Of a DNA stretch of 64,000 nt, positions 43,618 to 52,774 are shown piece after piece. Source of the stretch: Nitrobacter vulgaris (GTDB lineage: Bacteria; Pseudomonadota; Alphaproteobacteria; Rhizobiales; Xanthobacteraceae); NCBI RefSeq assembly GCF_002028545.1, contig NZ_MWPQ01000044.1, forward strand, positions 97,602 to 161,601. Reading direction: 5' to 3'. Positions within the stretch are counted from its first letter, which is position 1; each line of letters begins with the position of its first letter. The translations under genes and the position numbers were made by a program. The notes under the pieces are model-generated. The model made no database searches. It was not told the DNA's origin and was given only the letters and a program-made list of their open reading frames with translations.

Positions 43618-46077
43618 CTACCACTTGTACGAGAGGCTTCCCGTGATGCGGCGCCGGTCGCCGTAGAAGCACGAATCCGAACTCGAGCATGTCGCGACAT
43701 AGATCGTGTCGGCGACGTTGATGAAGTTAACTGCGGCCCGCCAGTTATCCCCCCATTCATAATGAACCGCCAGATCACCAAGGACCACGGCTGGCACGGT
43801 AAGGGTATTCGCAGTATTCGCAAAAGACGATCCGACGTATCGGACGCCGCCTCCCAAGCCAAAGCCGCTTAGCGCTCCTTCGCGGAAGGTGTAGTCAGTC
43901 CACAGCGACGCGAGTTCACGTGGAGTGCTGACCGGCACTGTTCCAATCAGCGATGCGTCCAGGTCCCTGCTCACAAAGAAATTGAAATTGGTATAGCTGG
44001 CCGTGATCTTGAAATCGCGCGTGATGTTGGCAACGGCCTCCAGTTCCAGGCCGCGGGACGTGACCTCGCCGTTTTGAATCTGCAGTTGCGGGTTGTTCGG
44101 ATCGGTCGTCAGCGCGTTTTGGCGTTTCAGATCGAATAGCGCCACACCAAAACGTGCGTTAAGCCCCGTCGGTTGATATTTCAATCCAACTTCAGATTGC
44201 ACGGCCGTTTGCGGCAGGAGGATATTTCCGGTGGCGCCATTGATGCCGATGATCGGATTGTAACTGGTTGCATACGAAGCGTAAGGAGCCAGGCCGAAGT
44301 CAAAATTATAAATAATGCCACCGCGACCGGAAAACTTGCTGTCCTCTCGGGTCTGATACGACCTGGCAAGATCGTTATCGATTGTGCCAACCCAATCGTT
44401 GCGGCCCGACAGGACGAGCGTCAAGCGATCGAACTTGATCTGATCCTGAAGATAGAGTGCGACCTGGTTCTGAGTTACATGCGCATCGCGATATGGCGCA
44501 CCGCTAAATGGTGCGGTCGGAGTGTAGACAGGATTGACCAGATTTATGGGCAAGCCCTCTTCAATACCCTGCATATCATCAAGGGTGAAGCGCTTCACGT
44601 TGAACCCGCCGAGAACCTTATGAGACACCGGGCCGGTTTCGAATCGAGATTCGAGCTGACTGTCCATATTGGCCTGGCTCGCTTTGCTGCGCACCAGAAA
44701 ACTATCTCGATAGAGATCTGCGGCGGCGGGCGTGGTTAAGTATCCACCTCCGAACATCGTCGCGTTATAAAGGTCCACATACCCATAACGGGCATTCTGA
44801 CGGAACGTCACGTTTTCCGACAGATGCTTCTCAAACTGATAGCCGACCATCGCCTGATCGCGGCGTTGCGTATCCATGCTTGGTTCGCTGGCGAAGAGAT
44901 TGGTAGGTATCCGACCGAATGGAGCGTTCACCACCGTACCTTCATAGGGAAGGAAGTTCAGACCGCGCGTCACGTTGTGTGACGCCTGAGCGTAGATCGT
45001 CAGTCGCGTATCGATATCCGGCATCCATGTCAGCGACGGCTGGAGGAAATAATTATCGTCGTTGATGAAGTTGACCTGCGTGCCTCCGCCGCGGATCTGA
45101 CCGACGATCCGATAAAAGAGTTTTCCGTCGTTTCCTGCATTTAGAGGACCACCGACATCGAACTGGGTGTAGGCATTGCCGAAATTGTTGACGCCGGCCT
45201 CGATATAGTGAGTGGGCTCTTCACCAGCGAACCTGCTGACGGCGTTCACGATGCCGCCAGGGCCGGACCCGCCGTAAAGGATGGCTGAGGGGCCGCGCAG
45301 AACCTCAACGCGATCCAGACCGAACGGCTGGATTTTCCAGGTAGCGAAAGACATGGACGTCAGCTGCAAGCCGTCCAGAAACAAGCTTTGTTCCTGCACC
45401 TGGAATCCGCGAATTTGAAACCAGTCGTTGCGCGGGTCGGCACCGGCCGTGCCCCCGAAAACACCGGCCGTGTAGCGCAGCGTTTCGTCGAACTTGGCGT
45501 TGATGTTCTGATCCCGAATCTGCTCCCTACCGATCACCGATATGGACTGCGGCGTCTCGATGATCGGGGTGTTGGTCTTGGTGCCGGTCATGCTCTGATT
45601 GGCAACATACCCGTTAACGGGGCCCAATGGGTTCTCGCCCTGCACGTCGATCGTATCGAGCGCAACCGCACCGGCCGGCATCGCGCCAACGCTAGCGCCA
45701 GCCGATGAAGGATTGACGATCTGGACCGTGCGGGCGCCGGTGAGCCGCGCGGTCAGTCCGGTGCCGGCCAGCAATCGGTTGACGCCCTCGCGCACGGTGA
45801 GTGTGCCCGAGACGCCCGGCGTGCGCGCTCCGCTCGGCACCGCGCCATCGAATACGAGATCGACGCCGGCGGCGCGCGAGAAGGCCACGATGCCGGTCGC
45901 CAAGGACTGCGACGGGATGGCGAAAGTGATCGACCGTTGCATGGTGCCCACAGCGGGTGCAGGCGCAGTCTGCGCAAATGCGGATGGAACTGACAGCAGC
46001 AGGACGGCGATCGACGACGACCCAAGCAAAGTCATCAGCCTGGTCGCCTTGACCCTCGAAATAGTCCGCCCCGCCAT
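43618..46077 (-). CDS. TonB-dependent siderophore receptor with STN signalling domain
   Basis: An 819-residue outer-membrane receptor. A signal peptide (SSSIAVLLLSVPSAFAQ) is followed by an STN domain (ITFAIPSQSLATGIVAFSRA to about residue 120), then the plug (PIIETPQSISVIGREQIRDQ, VEVLRGPSAILYGGSGPGG) and a 22-strand barrel ending FYGDRRRITGSLSYKW with the terminal aromatic. The STN domain signals through FecR to the FecI-type sigma encoded upstream. Length and layout match ferric-pseudobactin or ferrioxamine receptors such as FpvA/FoxA; the ligand is not deducible. Confidence 0.93.
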   Translation of the reverse strand: MAGRTISRVKATRLMTLLGSSSIAVLLLSVPSAFAQTAPAPAVGTMQRSITFAIPSQSLATGIVAFSRAAGVDLVFDGAVPSGARTPGVSGTLTVREGVNRLLAGTGLTARLTGARTVQIVNPSSAGASVGAMPAGAVALDTIDVQGENPLGPVNGYVANQSMTGTKTNTPIIETPQSISVIGREQIRDQNINAKFDETLRYTAGVFGGTAGADPRNDWFQIRGFQVQEQSLFLDGLQLTSMSFATWKIQPFGLDRVEVLRGPSAILYGGSGPGGIVNAVSRFAGEEPTHYIEAGVNNFGNAYTQFDVGGPLNAGNDGKLFYRIVGQIRGGGTQVNFINDDNYFLQPSLTWMPDIDTRLTIYAQASHNVTRGLNFLPYEGTVVNAPFGRIPTNLFASEPSMDTQRRDQAMVGYQFEKHLSENVTFRQNARYGYVDLYNATMFGGGYLTTPAAADLYRDSFLVRSKASQANMDSQLESRFETGPVSHKVLGGFNVKRFTLDDMQGIEEGLPINLVNPVYTPTAPFSGAPYRDAHVTQNQVALYLQDQIKFDRLTLVLSGRNDWVGTIDNDLARSYQTREDSKFSGRGGIIYNFDFGLAPYASYATSYNPIIGINGATGNILLPQTAVQSEVGLKYQPTGLNARFGVALFDLKRQNALTTDPNNPQLQIQNGEVTSRGLELEAVANITRDFKITASYTNFNFFVSRDLDASLIGTVPVSTPRELASLWTDYTFREGALSGFGLGGGVRYVGSSFANTANTLTVPAVVLGDLAVHYEWGDNWRAAVNFINVADTIYVATCSSSDSCFYGDRRRITGSLSYKW

Positions 46078-46189
46078 CGTCGCGCTCCGTCATCAGATTA
46101 ACGCCGGCATGATGCCGACGTCCCCACTGGGTTAGACGAAGCAGACTTGCGATTATCCGATTGGGCGCGAACTTCTTTTCTGAGCGGCG

Positions 46190-47152
46190 TCAGGCATCGA
46201 ATACAAGGGTCAGATAGGGGGTCACATTGACGACCTGGATCGGAAGGGCCTCCTCAAGGGTGGCGAGAATATTCCCTGATTTCTCGAGGTCGATGATCAG
46301 CGTGACTGGACGAGCGGCCAAGGCCGCTCCCATTACCATCAGCCTGCCCCGCCGCCAGCGATTGAGTGAGGCGATGACCCGTCCGAACGGCTGCGAAAGA
46401 AATATCAAGCGGCCGTCGCGCCAGCCAAGCTCCGAGGCCGGGTCGATACTCTGAGGAACGCCGATGCTCTCGCGATTGTAGGTGAGCTGCGATCCTGCGT
46501 CCAACCGCGCGTCTGCCGCGCCGACGCGGATGTTTACGGCATGCCGGGCGACAGTAACGCGCACGTCGTCGTCGGAGATATAGTCCACATTGAATGAGGT
46601 TCCGACAGCCATCGTGCGGCCTGCAGCCGCCTCGACCACGAAAGGACGCGATGTCTCGGGCGCAACCGAGAAGAAAGCCTCGCCTTGATGCAAGGTGACC
46701 AGGCGAAGGTGCGAACTGAAATCGGCAGACAAGGCTGTCGCGCCGGCCATTTCCACGGTCGAATTGTCGGCGAGGGTTACCGTCCGGCGTTCGCCGGTGC
46801 CGGTGCGGTAGTCCGCGAATGGATGCTGTCGGTAGGCGACCCAGCCGCCCCCACCGACCATGGCAGCGAGCACGCCTTTGCCGAGGGTCCGGCGCGTGAT
46901 GGCCATCTGTCTTGCGCGACGGCGCGCCTGGACGATCGGAAGTTCTGCGGCTCCCGACCATAGACGTTCGACCTCCGCATAGGCGGCGCGATGGCGCTCG
47001 TCCCGTCGCAGCCAGGCGCGGAAAGCGACCTGATCAGCCTTGGCCACCTCGTCAGCATGAATGGTCGCGAACCACGTCACGGCCTCCTGCGATATCGGAT
47101 CGAGATTTCCGCCGAAGTCGTTGTCGTCGGTCCAATTGGGATCCGGCCCCAT
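46190..47152 (-). CDS. FecR-family anti-sigma / signal transducer
   Basis: A 320-residue inner-membrane protein. The N-terminal cytoplasmic domain (EAVTWFATIHADEVAKADQV, then FRAWLRRDERHRAAYAEVER, the usual FecR Trp-rich pattern) binds the sigma factor. A short membrane segment follows (GVLAAMVGGGGWVAY), then the periplasmic FecR domain (YRTGTGERRTVTLADNSTVE) and a C-terminal STN-interacting part. It relays occupancy of the TonB receptor to the sigma factor. Gaps of 112 bp on both sides suggest one transcript. Confidence 0.93.
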   Translation of the reverse strand: MGPDPNWTDDNDFGGNLDPISQEAVTWFATIHADEVAKADQVAFRAWLRRDERHRAAYAEVERLWSGAAELPIVQARRRARQMAITRRTLGKGVLAAMVGGGGWVAYRQHPFADYRTGTGERRTVTLADNSTVEMAGATALSADFSSHLRLVTLHQGEAFFSVAPETSRPFVVEAAAGRTMAVGTSFNVDYISDDDVRVTVARHAVNIRVGAADARLDAGSQLTYNRESIGVPQSIDPASELGWRDGRLIFLSQPFGRVIASLNRWRRGRLMVMGAALAARPVTLIIDLEKSGNILATLEEALPIQVVNVTPYLTLVFDA

Positions 47153-47263
47153 CAGACACGCTCCTTTGGCAGGCCTGGGACACGACCCAGGACCGGCTGA
47201 ACTATAGCGCTCTTATTATCTGGAGACGATTTGGAGAGCGAGATATCTCACGCACGCAGAAAA

Positions 47264-47764
47264 TTATTCGTGCGTCCGATCAAGCGCCGCCTTGAGGTGC
47301 ATCATGACCTTGAGCATCTGGCTGAACGCCGATTGCGGCGAGATGCCCATGGTTCGGCCAATCTCGGCGAATGTCTTGCCTTCGAGGCGTGCCAGGAACA
47401 CCTCGCGCGGCCGCTCCGGGATTTGATTGAGAGTTGCCTGCAAGAGCGCCAACTCCTGACGCGACAGCAGCACGCGCTCCGGGGATGGCGATTCGTCGAC
47501 AATATGCTTGAGGACATCGTCACTGCTATCGACGAGCGGCATGAGCCGCTGCCTGCGTGCTAGATCAATCGAGAGATTGTTCGCGGTCCGGAAAATATAG
47601 GCCTGCACGTTGTCGATTGGCGCGACCGGCGTCGCGGTGAGGAGCCTCAGGAAAGTCTCCTGAGTGAGATCGGCGGCGGTATCGGCAGTCGCACCCCGTC
47701 GCCGCAGGAAGCGCCTTAGCTCCTCATTATGCCGCCGAAACAGATCTTGAATATCAAAGGCCAC
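47264..47764 (-). CDS. FecI-family ECF RNA polymerase sigma factor
   Basis: A 166-residue ECF sigma. Region 2 reads TADTAADLTQETFLRLLTAT and VQAYIFRTANNLSIDLARRQ; region 4 reads ALLQATLNQIPERPREVFLA and KTFAEIGRTMGISPQSAFSQ. It drives fecR-receptor expression when FecR releases it. Its promoter region (47765-48082) has an AT-rich imperfect palindrome that could be an iron-responsive site. Confidence 0.93.
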   Translation of the reverse strand: MAFDIQDLFRRHNEELRRFLRRRGATADTAADLTQETFLRLLTATPVAPIDNVQAYIFRTANNLSIDLARRQRLMPLVDSSDDVLKHIVDESPSPERVLLSRQELALLQATLNQIPERPREVFLARLEGKTFAEIGRTMGISPQSAFSQMLKVMMHLKAALDRTHE

Positions 47765-48082
47765 GGGTCAGCCCCTCGGCCGCAAGGATGCGCGGGGGCG
47801 CCTTCCTGCTTGCAACCGCTGCGCCGTTCTCTATGAGGGCGGAAATTTCCCCGCAATCTCATATATTTTGGATTACTTCTAATATTATGGAATAAGCAGT
47901 CGAATTCAGGACAAAAGGTCAGTGTCGTTGCATTTCTGCAACGGCAGCAAGACGAAGCAGCGATGTCAAACTTCCCGACTTTGTCGACTCGCTTTTTCCC
48001 TTAGCGGCGCACACCTCGATATATTTTTGATCCAGAAGCCGACGGACTGTTCGCGATCAGCCCAAATGCAAAACGACTCTTG
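47765..48082. other. intergenic region upstream of the sigma gene, with an AT-rich imperfect palindrome
   Basis: No gene is seen. TTCTAATA / TATTATGGAA (about 47877-47893) is an imperfect palindrome around 113 bp upstream of the sigma gene. It resembles iron-responsive (Irr/Fur type) sites only loosely. The rest shows nothing clear. Confidence 0.35.
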
Positions 48083-48874
48083 TCAGTTGATGGCAATGAT
48101 AACGTGCGCGGCATCGAAAAGGGCGAATGCGGGTTTTCCTGGAGAGAGCCGAAGCGATTTGGCACTTTGCGCAGTGACGCTGGCCGCAAGCGTCTTGCCT
48201 GCACCGATGTCGAGGACGATCTCGGCGCTCACGGTGGATGCCTCGCATCGGCTGACGATCCCATTGATGCAATTGCGAGCGGAGGTCTTCGGCGCTGTTT
48301 TACCTGTAGCAATAGCAACGAATGGTGCCTTGATCAGCAGGGTCACCGGTCGGCCCGCGCATAGTCCCAACTCTTCCATGCTGGCGTGCGTGACAAGCGA
48401 ATGGATCGTCGTTTGGGGCGAGACCGAAATTTCGACTTCGGCACTCAGCGTATCGGACACGATGTTGATGATGCTGCCGCGGATCGCGTTGCGTGCGCTG
48501 GTCTTCATAAGAAATCCCGAGACAAGATCCAATGGAGAAACGCCGGCCTCGGCGAGCTCAGGTTCGATCGTTCGCAAGACGCGGGCCATCTCCGCTTCCA
48601 TTCTTCTGAACGCCTCGATGACAGAGTAGCCGGTCGCCGTCAGCGTCGCTCCGCCGCCGGCGCGACCGCCAGCGCGCCCGACGAGCAACGGCTTGCCAAA
48701 AAGGTTGGCCATCGCATCGAGGCCGTCCCATGCGGCTTTGTAGGTGATGCCGACCGCCCGTGCCCCAGCTGAAATGCTGCCCTCGCGCGCAACCGCCTCG
48801 AGTAACCTCAACCGTTCCCGCCCGACGGCTGGAACGTTCTCGCCCTTCAAGGTGACCAGCGCTTCAATCGCCAT
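48083..48874 (-). CDS. modE: ModE-family molybdate-responsive regulator with two Mop/TOBE domains
   Basis: About 263 residues from the ATG at 48874; a GTG lies one codon upstream. The N-terminal LysR/ModE-type winged helix reads RLRLLEAVAREGSISAGARA and VGITYKAAWDGLDAMANLFG. Two molybdate-binding TOBE domains follow, starting TSARNAIRGSIINIVSDTLS and TSARNCINGIVSRCEASTVS. ModE binds molybdate and represses transporter genes or activates others. A perfect palindrome of the ModE type lies 15 bp before its start, so it is probably autoregulated. The adjacent mosBA genes store molybdenum, which supports the role. Confidence 0.92.
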   Translation of the reverse strand: MAIEALVTLKGENVPAVGRERLRLLEAVAREGSISAGARAVGITYKAAWDGLDAMANLFGKPLLVGRAGGRAGGGATLTATGYSVIEAFRRMEAEMARVLRTIEPELAEAGVSPLDLVSGFLMKTSARNAIRGSIINIVSDTLSAEVEISVSPQTTIHSLVTHASMEELGLCAGRPVTLLIKAPFVAIATGKTAPKTSARNCINGIVSRCEASTVSAEIVLDIGAGKTLAASVTAQSAKSLRLSPGKPAFALFDAAHVIIAIN

Positions 48875-48888
48875 CACGCCCCGCCCCG

Positions 48889-48916
48889 CCGTTATATATT
48901 CGACAATATATAACGG
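48889..48916. promoter_or_regulatory. ModE-binding palindrome (Mo-box)
   Basis: Twelve-base perfect arms CCGTTATATATT and AATATATAACGG flank CGAC. This contains the CGTTATAT...ATATAACG core known for ModE sites. It lies immediately upstream of modE and after the mosBA terminator, so autoregulation is the simplest reading. Confidence 0.85.
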
Positions 48917-48952
48917 ATATTGCGCCGGGAACGAAGCCGAATTTGCAAATGC

Positions 48953-48987
48953 AAAACGGGCCGGAGCACTTGCTCCGACCCGTTTTT
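48953..48987. terminator. strong rho-independent terminator after mosBA
   Basis: AAAACGGG-C-CGGAGCA pairs with TGCTCCG-A-CCCGTTTTT around CT, with one C-A mismatch. T-runs are present on both strands. It separates the mosA stop (49019) from modE and would end the mosBA transcript. Confidence 0.85.
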
Positions 48988-49018
48988 CCGATACCAGATC
49001 GATAATCTGGAACGAAGC

Positions 49019-49852
49019 TCAGACCTGATGCGCGCCAGTATGAATGATCGTGCCAACGTGCTCGCCACGCAAGGCGGCGGTGAGCCGTCCCGGAACAAGG
49101 CCATTTACAACCTGCACGCGCTCGATATGACGCGCAGTCGCCATGACCTCGGCCAAAGCCGTATCGACCGGCAACGTGCCTTTGAACTTTGCAAGATCGG
49201 CGACGCTCATCTCGCGAAGCAATTTCGCCGTCTTTCCCTCGGAGCCGTTGGGGTCCGCAGTAGACACACCGTCTACATCCTCCACAATCGTGAGGCCGGC
49301 TGCGCCCAGCGCGTCGGCTAACAGAAACGCGCCGGTATCCGCCCGGTGCTGCGGAATACGAGAGCCTGGAAACTCGTGATGGTGATACGGAGGAAAGGCG
49401 CTTCCGACAACGGCGCGGGCCGCGGTGAGGTGAATCGCCAACTGGCTCGCGATGGTCGGGTGCTCGATATAGGAGACGCCTTCCGGAGCGAGGAGCGAGG
49501 CGAGAATGTGGCCGTTCTGGCCGGCTTCGCTCGCGGCAAGCGGGGCCAGCGACCCGACCGGAAGGCCGAGATCGAGGCCAACGCCGTAGACATGGCGCGC
49601 GCGGATTCCGGCACCGGTCAGGATCAGTAGACGGTGTTCGGGCAAAAGTTTTCGGATCTCGTCCACGATCGGAAGGATCGCATCGCGGCCGCGATCCATG
49701 ATGGAGCGGCCTCCGATCTTCACCACTTGCAGCCACGGCAGCAGCCGGATCGGCCGCTTGCCGGCGACGGGAGTGGTAAGTTCGCCGTCGAGCAGGGTCT
49801 GGCGCGCGAGCGGCGAGGCGACGTGCTTGATGGTGTCAGTTGTGTTGGCCAT
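49019..49852 (-). CDS. mosA: molybdenum storage protein alpha subunit (MosA)
   Basis: A 277-residue amino-acid-kinase-fold protein whose sequence I recall as very close to Azotobacter vinelandii MosA. It starts [20 protein letters not shown] and contains [60 protein letters not shown] and [20 protein letters not shown]. MoSto is an alpha3-beta3 cage that stores about a hundred molybdates as polyoxo clusters using ATP. The HHHEF segment is part of the cluster-binding region. It starts 12 bp after the mosB stop. Confidence 0.95.
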   Translation of the reverse strand: MANTTDTIKHVASPLARQTLLDGELTTPVAGKRPIRLLPWLQVVKIGGRSIMDRGRDAILPIVDEIRKLLPEHRLLILTGAGIRARHVYGVGLDLGLPVGSLAPLAASEAGQNGHILASLLAPEGVSYIEHPTIASQLAIHLTAARAVVGSAFPPYHHHEFPGSRIPQHRADTGAFLLADALGAAGLTIVEDVDGVSTADPNGSEGKTAKLLREMSVADLAKFKGTLPVDTALAEVMATARHIERVQVVNGLVPGRLTAALRGEHVGTIIHTGAHQV

Positions 49853-49864
49853 GACGTGTCTCTT

Positions 49865-50674
49865 TCAGCTCGCGGTGATGATGGTGCCGACGTGCTCGCC
49901 AGCAAGCGCGCGGGTCAGGTTGCCGGGGACAAGGCCATTCACAACCTGCACCTGACGAACGTGGCGTGCCGAGGCGAGCAGATCGAGCATGCGGAATTCG
50001 AGGATCGAGTCCTGCAGCCCCTTGGCCTTCATTTCGGCGACCGAGATCTTTGAAATCAAGGTGGCGCCTTTCGAGGTTTTCGGGTTTGCAGTGTAGAGGC
50101 CGTCTTCGTCCTTCACGAAGATCATCGCCTTGCACCCGAACTGTTCAGCGAGGAGGAAGCATCCAGCGTCGGTTCGGTAGGGAGGAATGACGCCCTCGGC
50201 GGCGGGACGCGTCCACAGGCCATAAGGCGGCATGCCGCTGAAGACGACGCCGTTCACCTCTGCAAGGTAAAGCGGCACAGCCGAAAGCCCTGCGCCATCG
50301 ACCGCCGAGATCCCGTGCTTCGCGAGCAGCTGTCCCAGCATCACAGCGTTCTGATCGGCAACCGAGGCCCCGAGTTGCGTGAGCACACCCGCCGGCAAGC
50401 CGAGCCCTGCCGCGATCGAGTAAAGATGCCGGGCCCGGGTTCCTGCACCCGTACCGATCAGCAACTTGTGTTTCTTGCGGGCGGCGACGATCTCGTCCAC
50501 GAGCGGATAGACCGCCGCGCGACCGCGATCGATCACGCTCTGTCCGCCGATCTTGAGAACCGTCGCGTCAGGCAAAATCCGAAAATCCGCCGATGCATCC
50601 GCAGCCGTTAGAAGTTGCGCGTCGGTCAGCGAGCGCTGCGTGAGCAGCTGCTCAAGTTCCGCAGTGGTGGCCAT
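49865..50674 (-). CDS. mosB: molybdenum storage protein beta subunit (MosB)
   Basis: A 269-residue partner of MosA, also recalled as very close to A. vinelandii MosB: MATTAELEQLLTQRSLTDAQ, FRILPDATVLKIGGQSVIDR, GMPPYGLWTRPAAEGVIPPY, TDAGCFLLAEQFGCKAMIFV and [20 protein letters not shown]. It is first in the mosB-mosA pair, the reverse of the A. vinelandii order as I recall it. AAGGAAG lies five bases before the ATG. A degenerate ModE-like site at 50848-50874 may control it. Confidence 0.95.
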   Translation of the reverse strand: MATTAELEQLLTQRSLTDAQLLTAADASADFRILPDATVLKIGGQSVIDRGRAAVYPLVDEIVAARKKHKLLIGTGAGTRARHLYSIAAGLGLPAGVLTQLGASVADQNAVMLGQLLAKHGISAVDGAGLSAVPLYLAEVNGVVFSGMPPYGLWTRPAAEGVIPPYRTDAGCFLLAEQFGCKAMIFVKDEDGLYTANPKTSKGATLISKISVAEMKAKGLQDSILEFRMLDLLASARHVRQVQVVNGLVPGNLTRALAGEHVGTIITAS

Positions 50675-51157
50675 TGGGGCTTCCTTTCGTTTGCGACGAC
50701 CATCTGATCGAAGCCGTCATTCGGAACGCAGGTCTGCCCTCAGCGATACCCCAAGGATGATCCGGCAGCCTCCGTCCGTCGAAAACAGTGGTATGTCGCG
50801 GAACAGATGTCAACCCGACTAAAGACGATAACCTGTTTATTTTCAATGCGTTATGTATACGTAGGTGATAGCGGCACCACTTGAAATTCGAGCTCGGCAA
50901 TCATGTCGGTCTATGCGAGCGGACCTGCATGCCGATATCTCCGCCAAGAACACCAAGCTCAATAATGAGATGCGAGTGGCAGGATCGCCCACTCACCTTT
51001 TTCCTTCACAAAATGATCGTGAGTCTTTCCGGAATTTATCCCGGTACCCAGATCAGCGCGAGACGCTGTCCCTCGTGGATCTGCGCGGGCGCCTCGTCAT
51101 ATCCCTGTCGCGCACATATTCCATGAGTCAGCTGCTAACCAGAGAGAGGGCGCACGG
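50675..51157. other. divergent intergenic region between mosB and the methyltransferase gene
   Basis: No gene seen in 483 bp. It holds the mosB promoter, including a possible weak ModE site, and the promoter of the plus-strand methyltransferase, which has GAGAGAGGG seven bases before its ATG. Confidence 0.4.
50848..50874. promoter_or_regulatory. degenerate ModE-like site upstream of mosB
   Basis: GCGTTATGTATA-CGTA-GGTGATAGCGG lines up with the perfect Mo-box at 48889: the left arm matches at about 9 of 12 positions, the right at 6 of 11. It is about 175 bp upstream of mosB. Plausible but weak. Confidence 0.35.
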
Positions 51158-51862
51158 ATGTTCGCACATTCCCCCGATATGGTCGCAGATGCCTCGTGGC
51201 CTGTCGAAGCAACACGCCGCATGAACCGAATGTATCGGAGGCAAAGGCACTTTTACGATGCAACGCGGCGGTACTACTTTCTTGGACGTGACCAGCTGAT
51301 CGCCGATCTGCGGCCTGAGGCAGGCGCGGCCGTTCTGGAGATCGGATGCGGGACCGGCAGGAATCTAGTTTTAGCCGCAGGCATGTACCCTCAGGCAAGA
51401 TTTTTCGGAATCGATGTTTCAACGGAGATGCTGACATCGGCAATCTCGAGTATTTCGCGACACGGTCTGGAAGATCGAATTCGAGTCGCGCACGGCGATG
51501 CAACCGCGTTGGAGCCGCATCCCTTGTTGGGTACCGAGCGGTTCGACCACGTGCTTATCTGCTACAGCCTGTCGATGATACCAAACTGGCGTCGAGTGCT
51601 TGAGAGAGCTGTGAGCCGCCTAAAGCCCGGCGGCCGTTTACACATTGTCGATTTCGGCAGCCAGGAACAGATGCCGACGCTAGCCCGCGCGCTGCTACTG
51701 AGATGGCTTTCGCTGTTCGATGTGACGCCGCGCAACGAACTGCAGAAAATGCTCACTGCGATGGCGCAACATACCGGAGCCCATTTGCGCTTTGATCGCC
51801 TTTTCCGCGATTATACCCAGTACGCCGTACTGACGCTTCCCGAGGGATCAGCGAAGCGGTGA
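51158..51862 (+). CDS. class I SAM methyltransferase, BtaB-like (lipid head-group N-methylation suspected)
   Basis: A 234-residue soluble methyltransferase. Motif I is VLEIGCGTGRNLVLAAGMYP near residue 65, followed by FFGIDVSTEMLTSA, a post-motif region FDHVLICYSLSMIPNWRRVL and LKPGGRLHIVDFGSQEQMP. The N-terminal YRRQRHFYDATRRYYFLGRD resembles BtaB, which makes the betaine lipid DGTS by methylating the product of BtaA. No BtaA is in the window, so the acceptor could instead be another aminolipid. It converges on the decarboxylase gene with a 9-bp gap. Confidence 0.8.
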   Translation: MFAHSPDMVADASWPVEATRRMNRMYRRQRHFYDATRRYYFLGRDQLIADLRPEAGAAVLEIGCGTGRNLVLAAGMYPQARFFGIDVSTEMLTSAISSISRHGLEDRIRVAHGDATALEPHPLLGTERFDHVLICYSLSMIPNWRRVLERAVSRLKPGGRLHIVDFGSQEQMPTLARALLLRWLSLFDVTPRNELQKMLTAMAQHTGAHLRFDRLFRDYTQYAVLTLPEGSAKR

Positions 51863-51871
51863 GGACATGGC

Positions 51872-52774
51872 TTACGCCTGCGGCTCAGCGCGCAGGCAAG
51901 GATCACCTGCCCTAACCTTTCGCATGAGGGGCTGACCGGCCTTTATCCGCGCCGATTCCACCACGTTGCCGCAGAACTCGAAGTCCTCTGGCGCCAGCAC
52001 AATGATCGTTGATCCGTGCTCGAACCAGCCGAGCTCCTCGCCCTTTCGCACGCTTGCATCGCAGGAAAAACCCATCGGCCCTCTGGTTTGAGCGTTGAGG
52101 GTGGCATCGATGAAATGCAGCCGAATGCTCGCGACCAGAATCGCTGCCACCGGCACCAGGGTCAGCGCCTCCCCGGTTGTCAGCCGCATCTGAAGCACCG
52201 CCCGTTCATTCTTGCAGAACAGCCGCTCGACCCGTTTCAGTGCAATCGGGTTCACGTTCCATACGTCGCCATGAATGAAGCTCACGCGATCGATCCGGCA
52301 GTCATGCGGCGCATGAAAGCGATGATACATGCTTGACGTCAGCCGCAGAGTGATGAAGCGGCCATTTCGGTGCGCATCGACCAGCGCCGGATCGCCGAGC
52401 AGGTCCAGTAGCGAATATGGCGCGCCCTTGATCTGAAAAAGCTGCGTGTCGACGATATTTCCAAACGCCCCGATGATGGCATCGCACGGGCTGACCACAG
52501 TCGCGGGGTCGGCATCCGGCGGGCGCAAGCCCGGACGCAACTCCCGCGTAAAACAATCATGCAGGCTATTGAAGCTAGTTTTACGCGCTTCGCTAAGGTC
52601 GAGGTCGGAAAACAGACGCCAGCAAGCCATCGAGAGATCCCGGATCAGGGGCTGTTCGATCTTGCTAAACCATCCGATGAACCAGGTTAGGGTTGCCCGC
52701 GGAATCCGGTTGGTCAGCAGGAAATTCAAATCCTTCTGCTGGGTCAGGCCCGAGATCAGTTTTCTCATTGTCAT
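51872..52774 (-). CDS. psd: phosphatidylserine decarboxylase (large, proenzyme type)
   Basis: About 300 residues from the ATG at 52774 (MTMRKLISGLTQQKDLNFLL); the frame is open to 52912. Landmarks are VVSPCDAIIGAFGNI, RLTSSMYHRFHAPHDCRIDR (His-containing) and the self-cleavage site ELGWFEHGSTIIVL, where the Ser of GST becomes the pyruvoyl group. This makes phosphatidylethanolamine at the membrane. It is the longer E. coli-like type, not the short form that I expect next to pssA in rhizobia, so it may be a second Psd. Its start overlaps that of the divergent aminotransferase. Confidence 0.9.
   Translation of the reverse strand: MTMRKLISGLTQQKDLNFLLTNRIPRATLTWFIGWFSKIEQPLIRDLSMACWRLFSDLDLSEARKTSFNSLHDCFTRELRPGLRPPDADPATVVSPCDAIIGAFGNIVDTQLFQIKGAPYSLLDLLGDPALVDAHRNGRFITLRLTSSMYHRFHAPHDCRIDRVSFIHGDVWNVNPIALKRVERLFCKNERAVLQMRLTTGEALTLVPVAAILVASIRLHFIDATLNAQTRGPMGFSCDASVRKGEELGWFEHGSTIIVLAPEDFEFCGNVVESARIKAGQPLMRKVRAGDPCLRAEPQA

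Noticed and set aside
48920..48935. GGAAC in the modE-mosA intergenic region as an EcfG promoter
   Set aside because: No CGTT-like -10 at 16-17 bases, and the orientation does not lead into a gene start.
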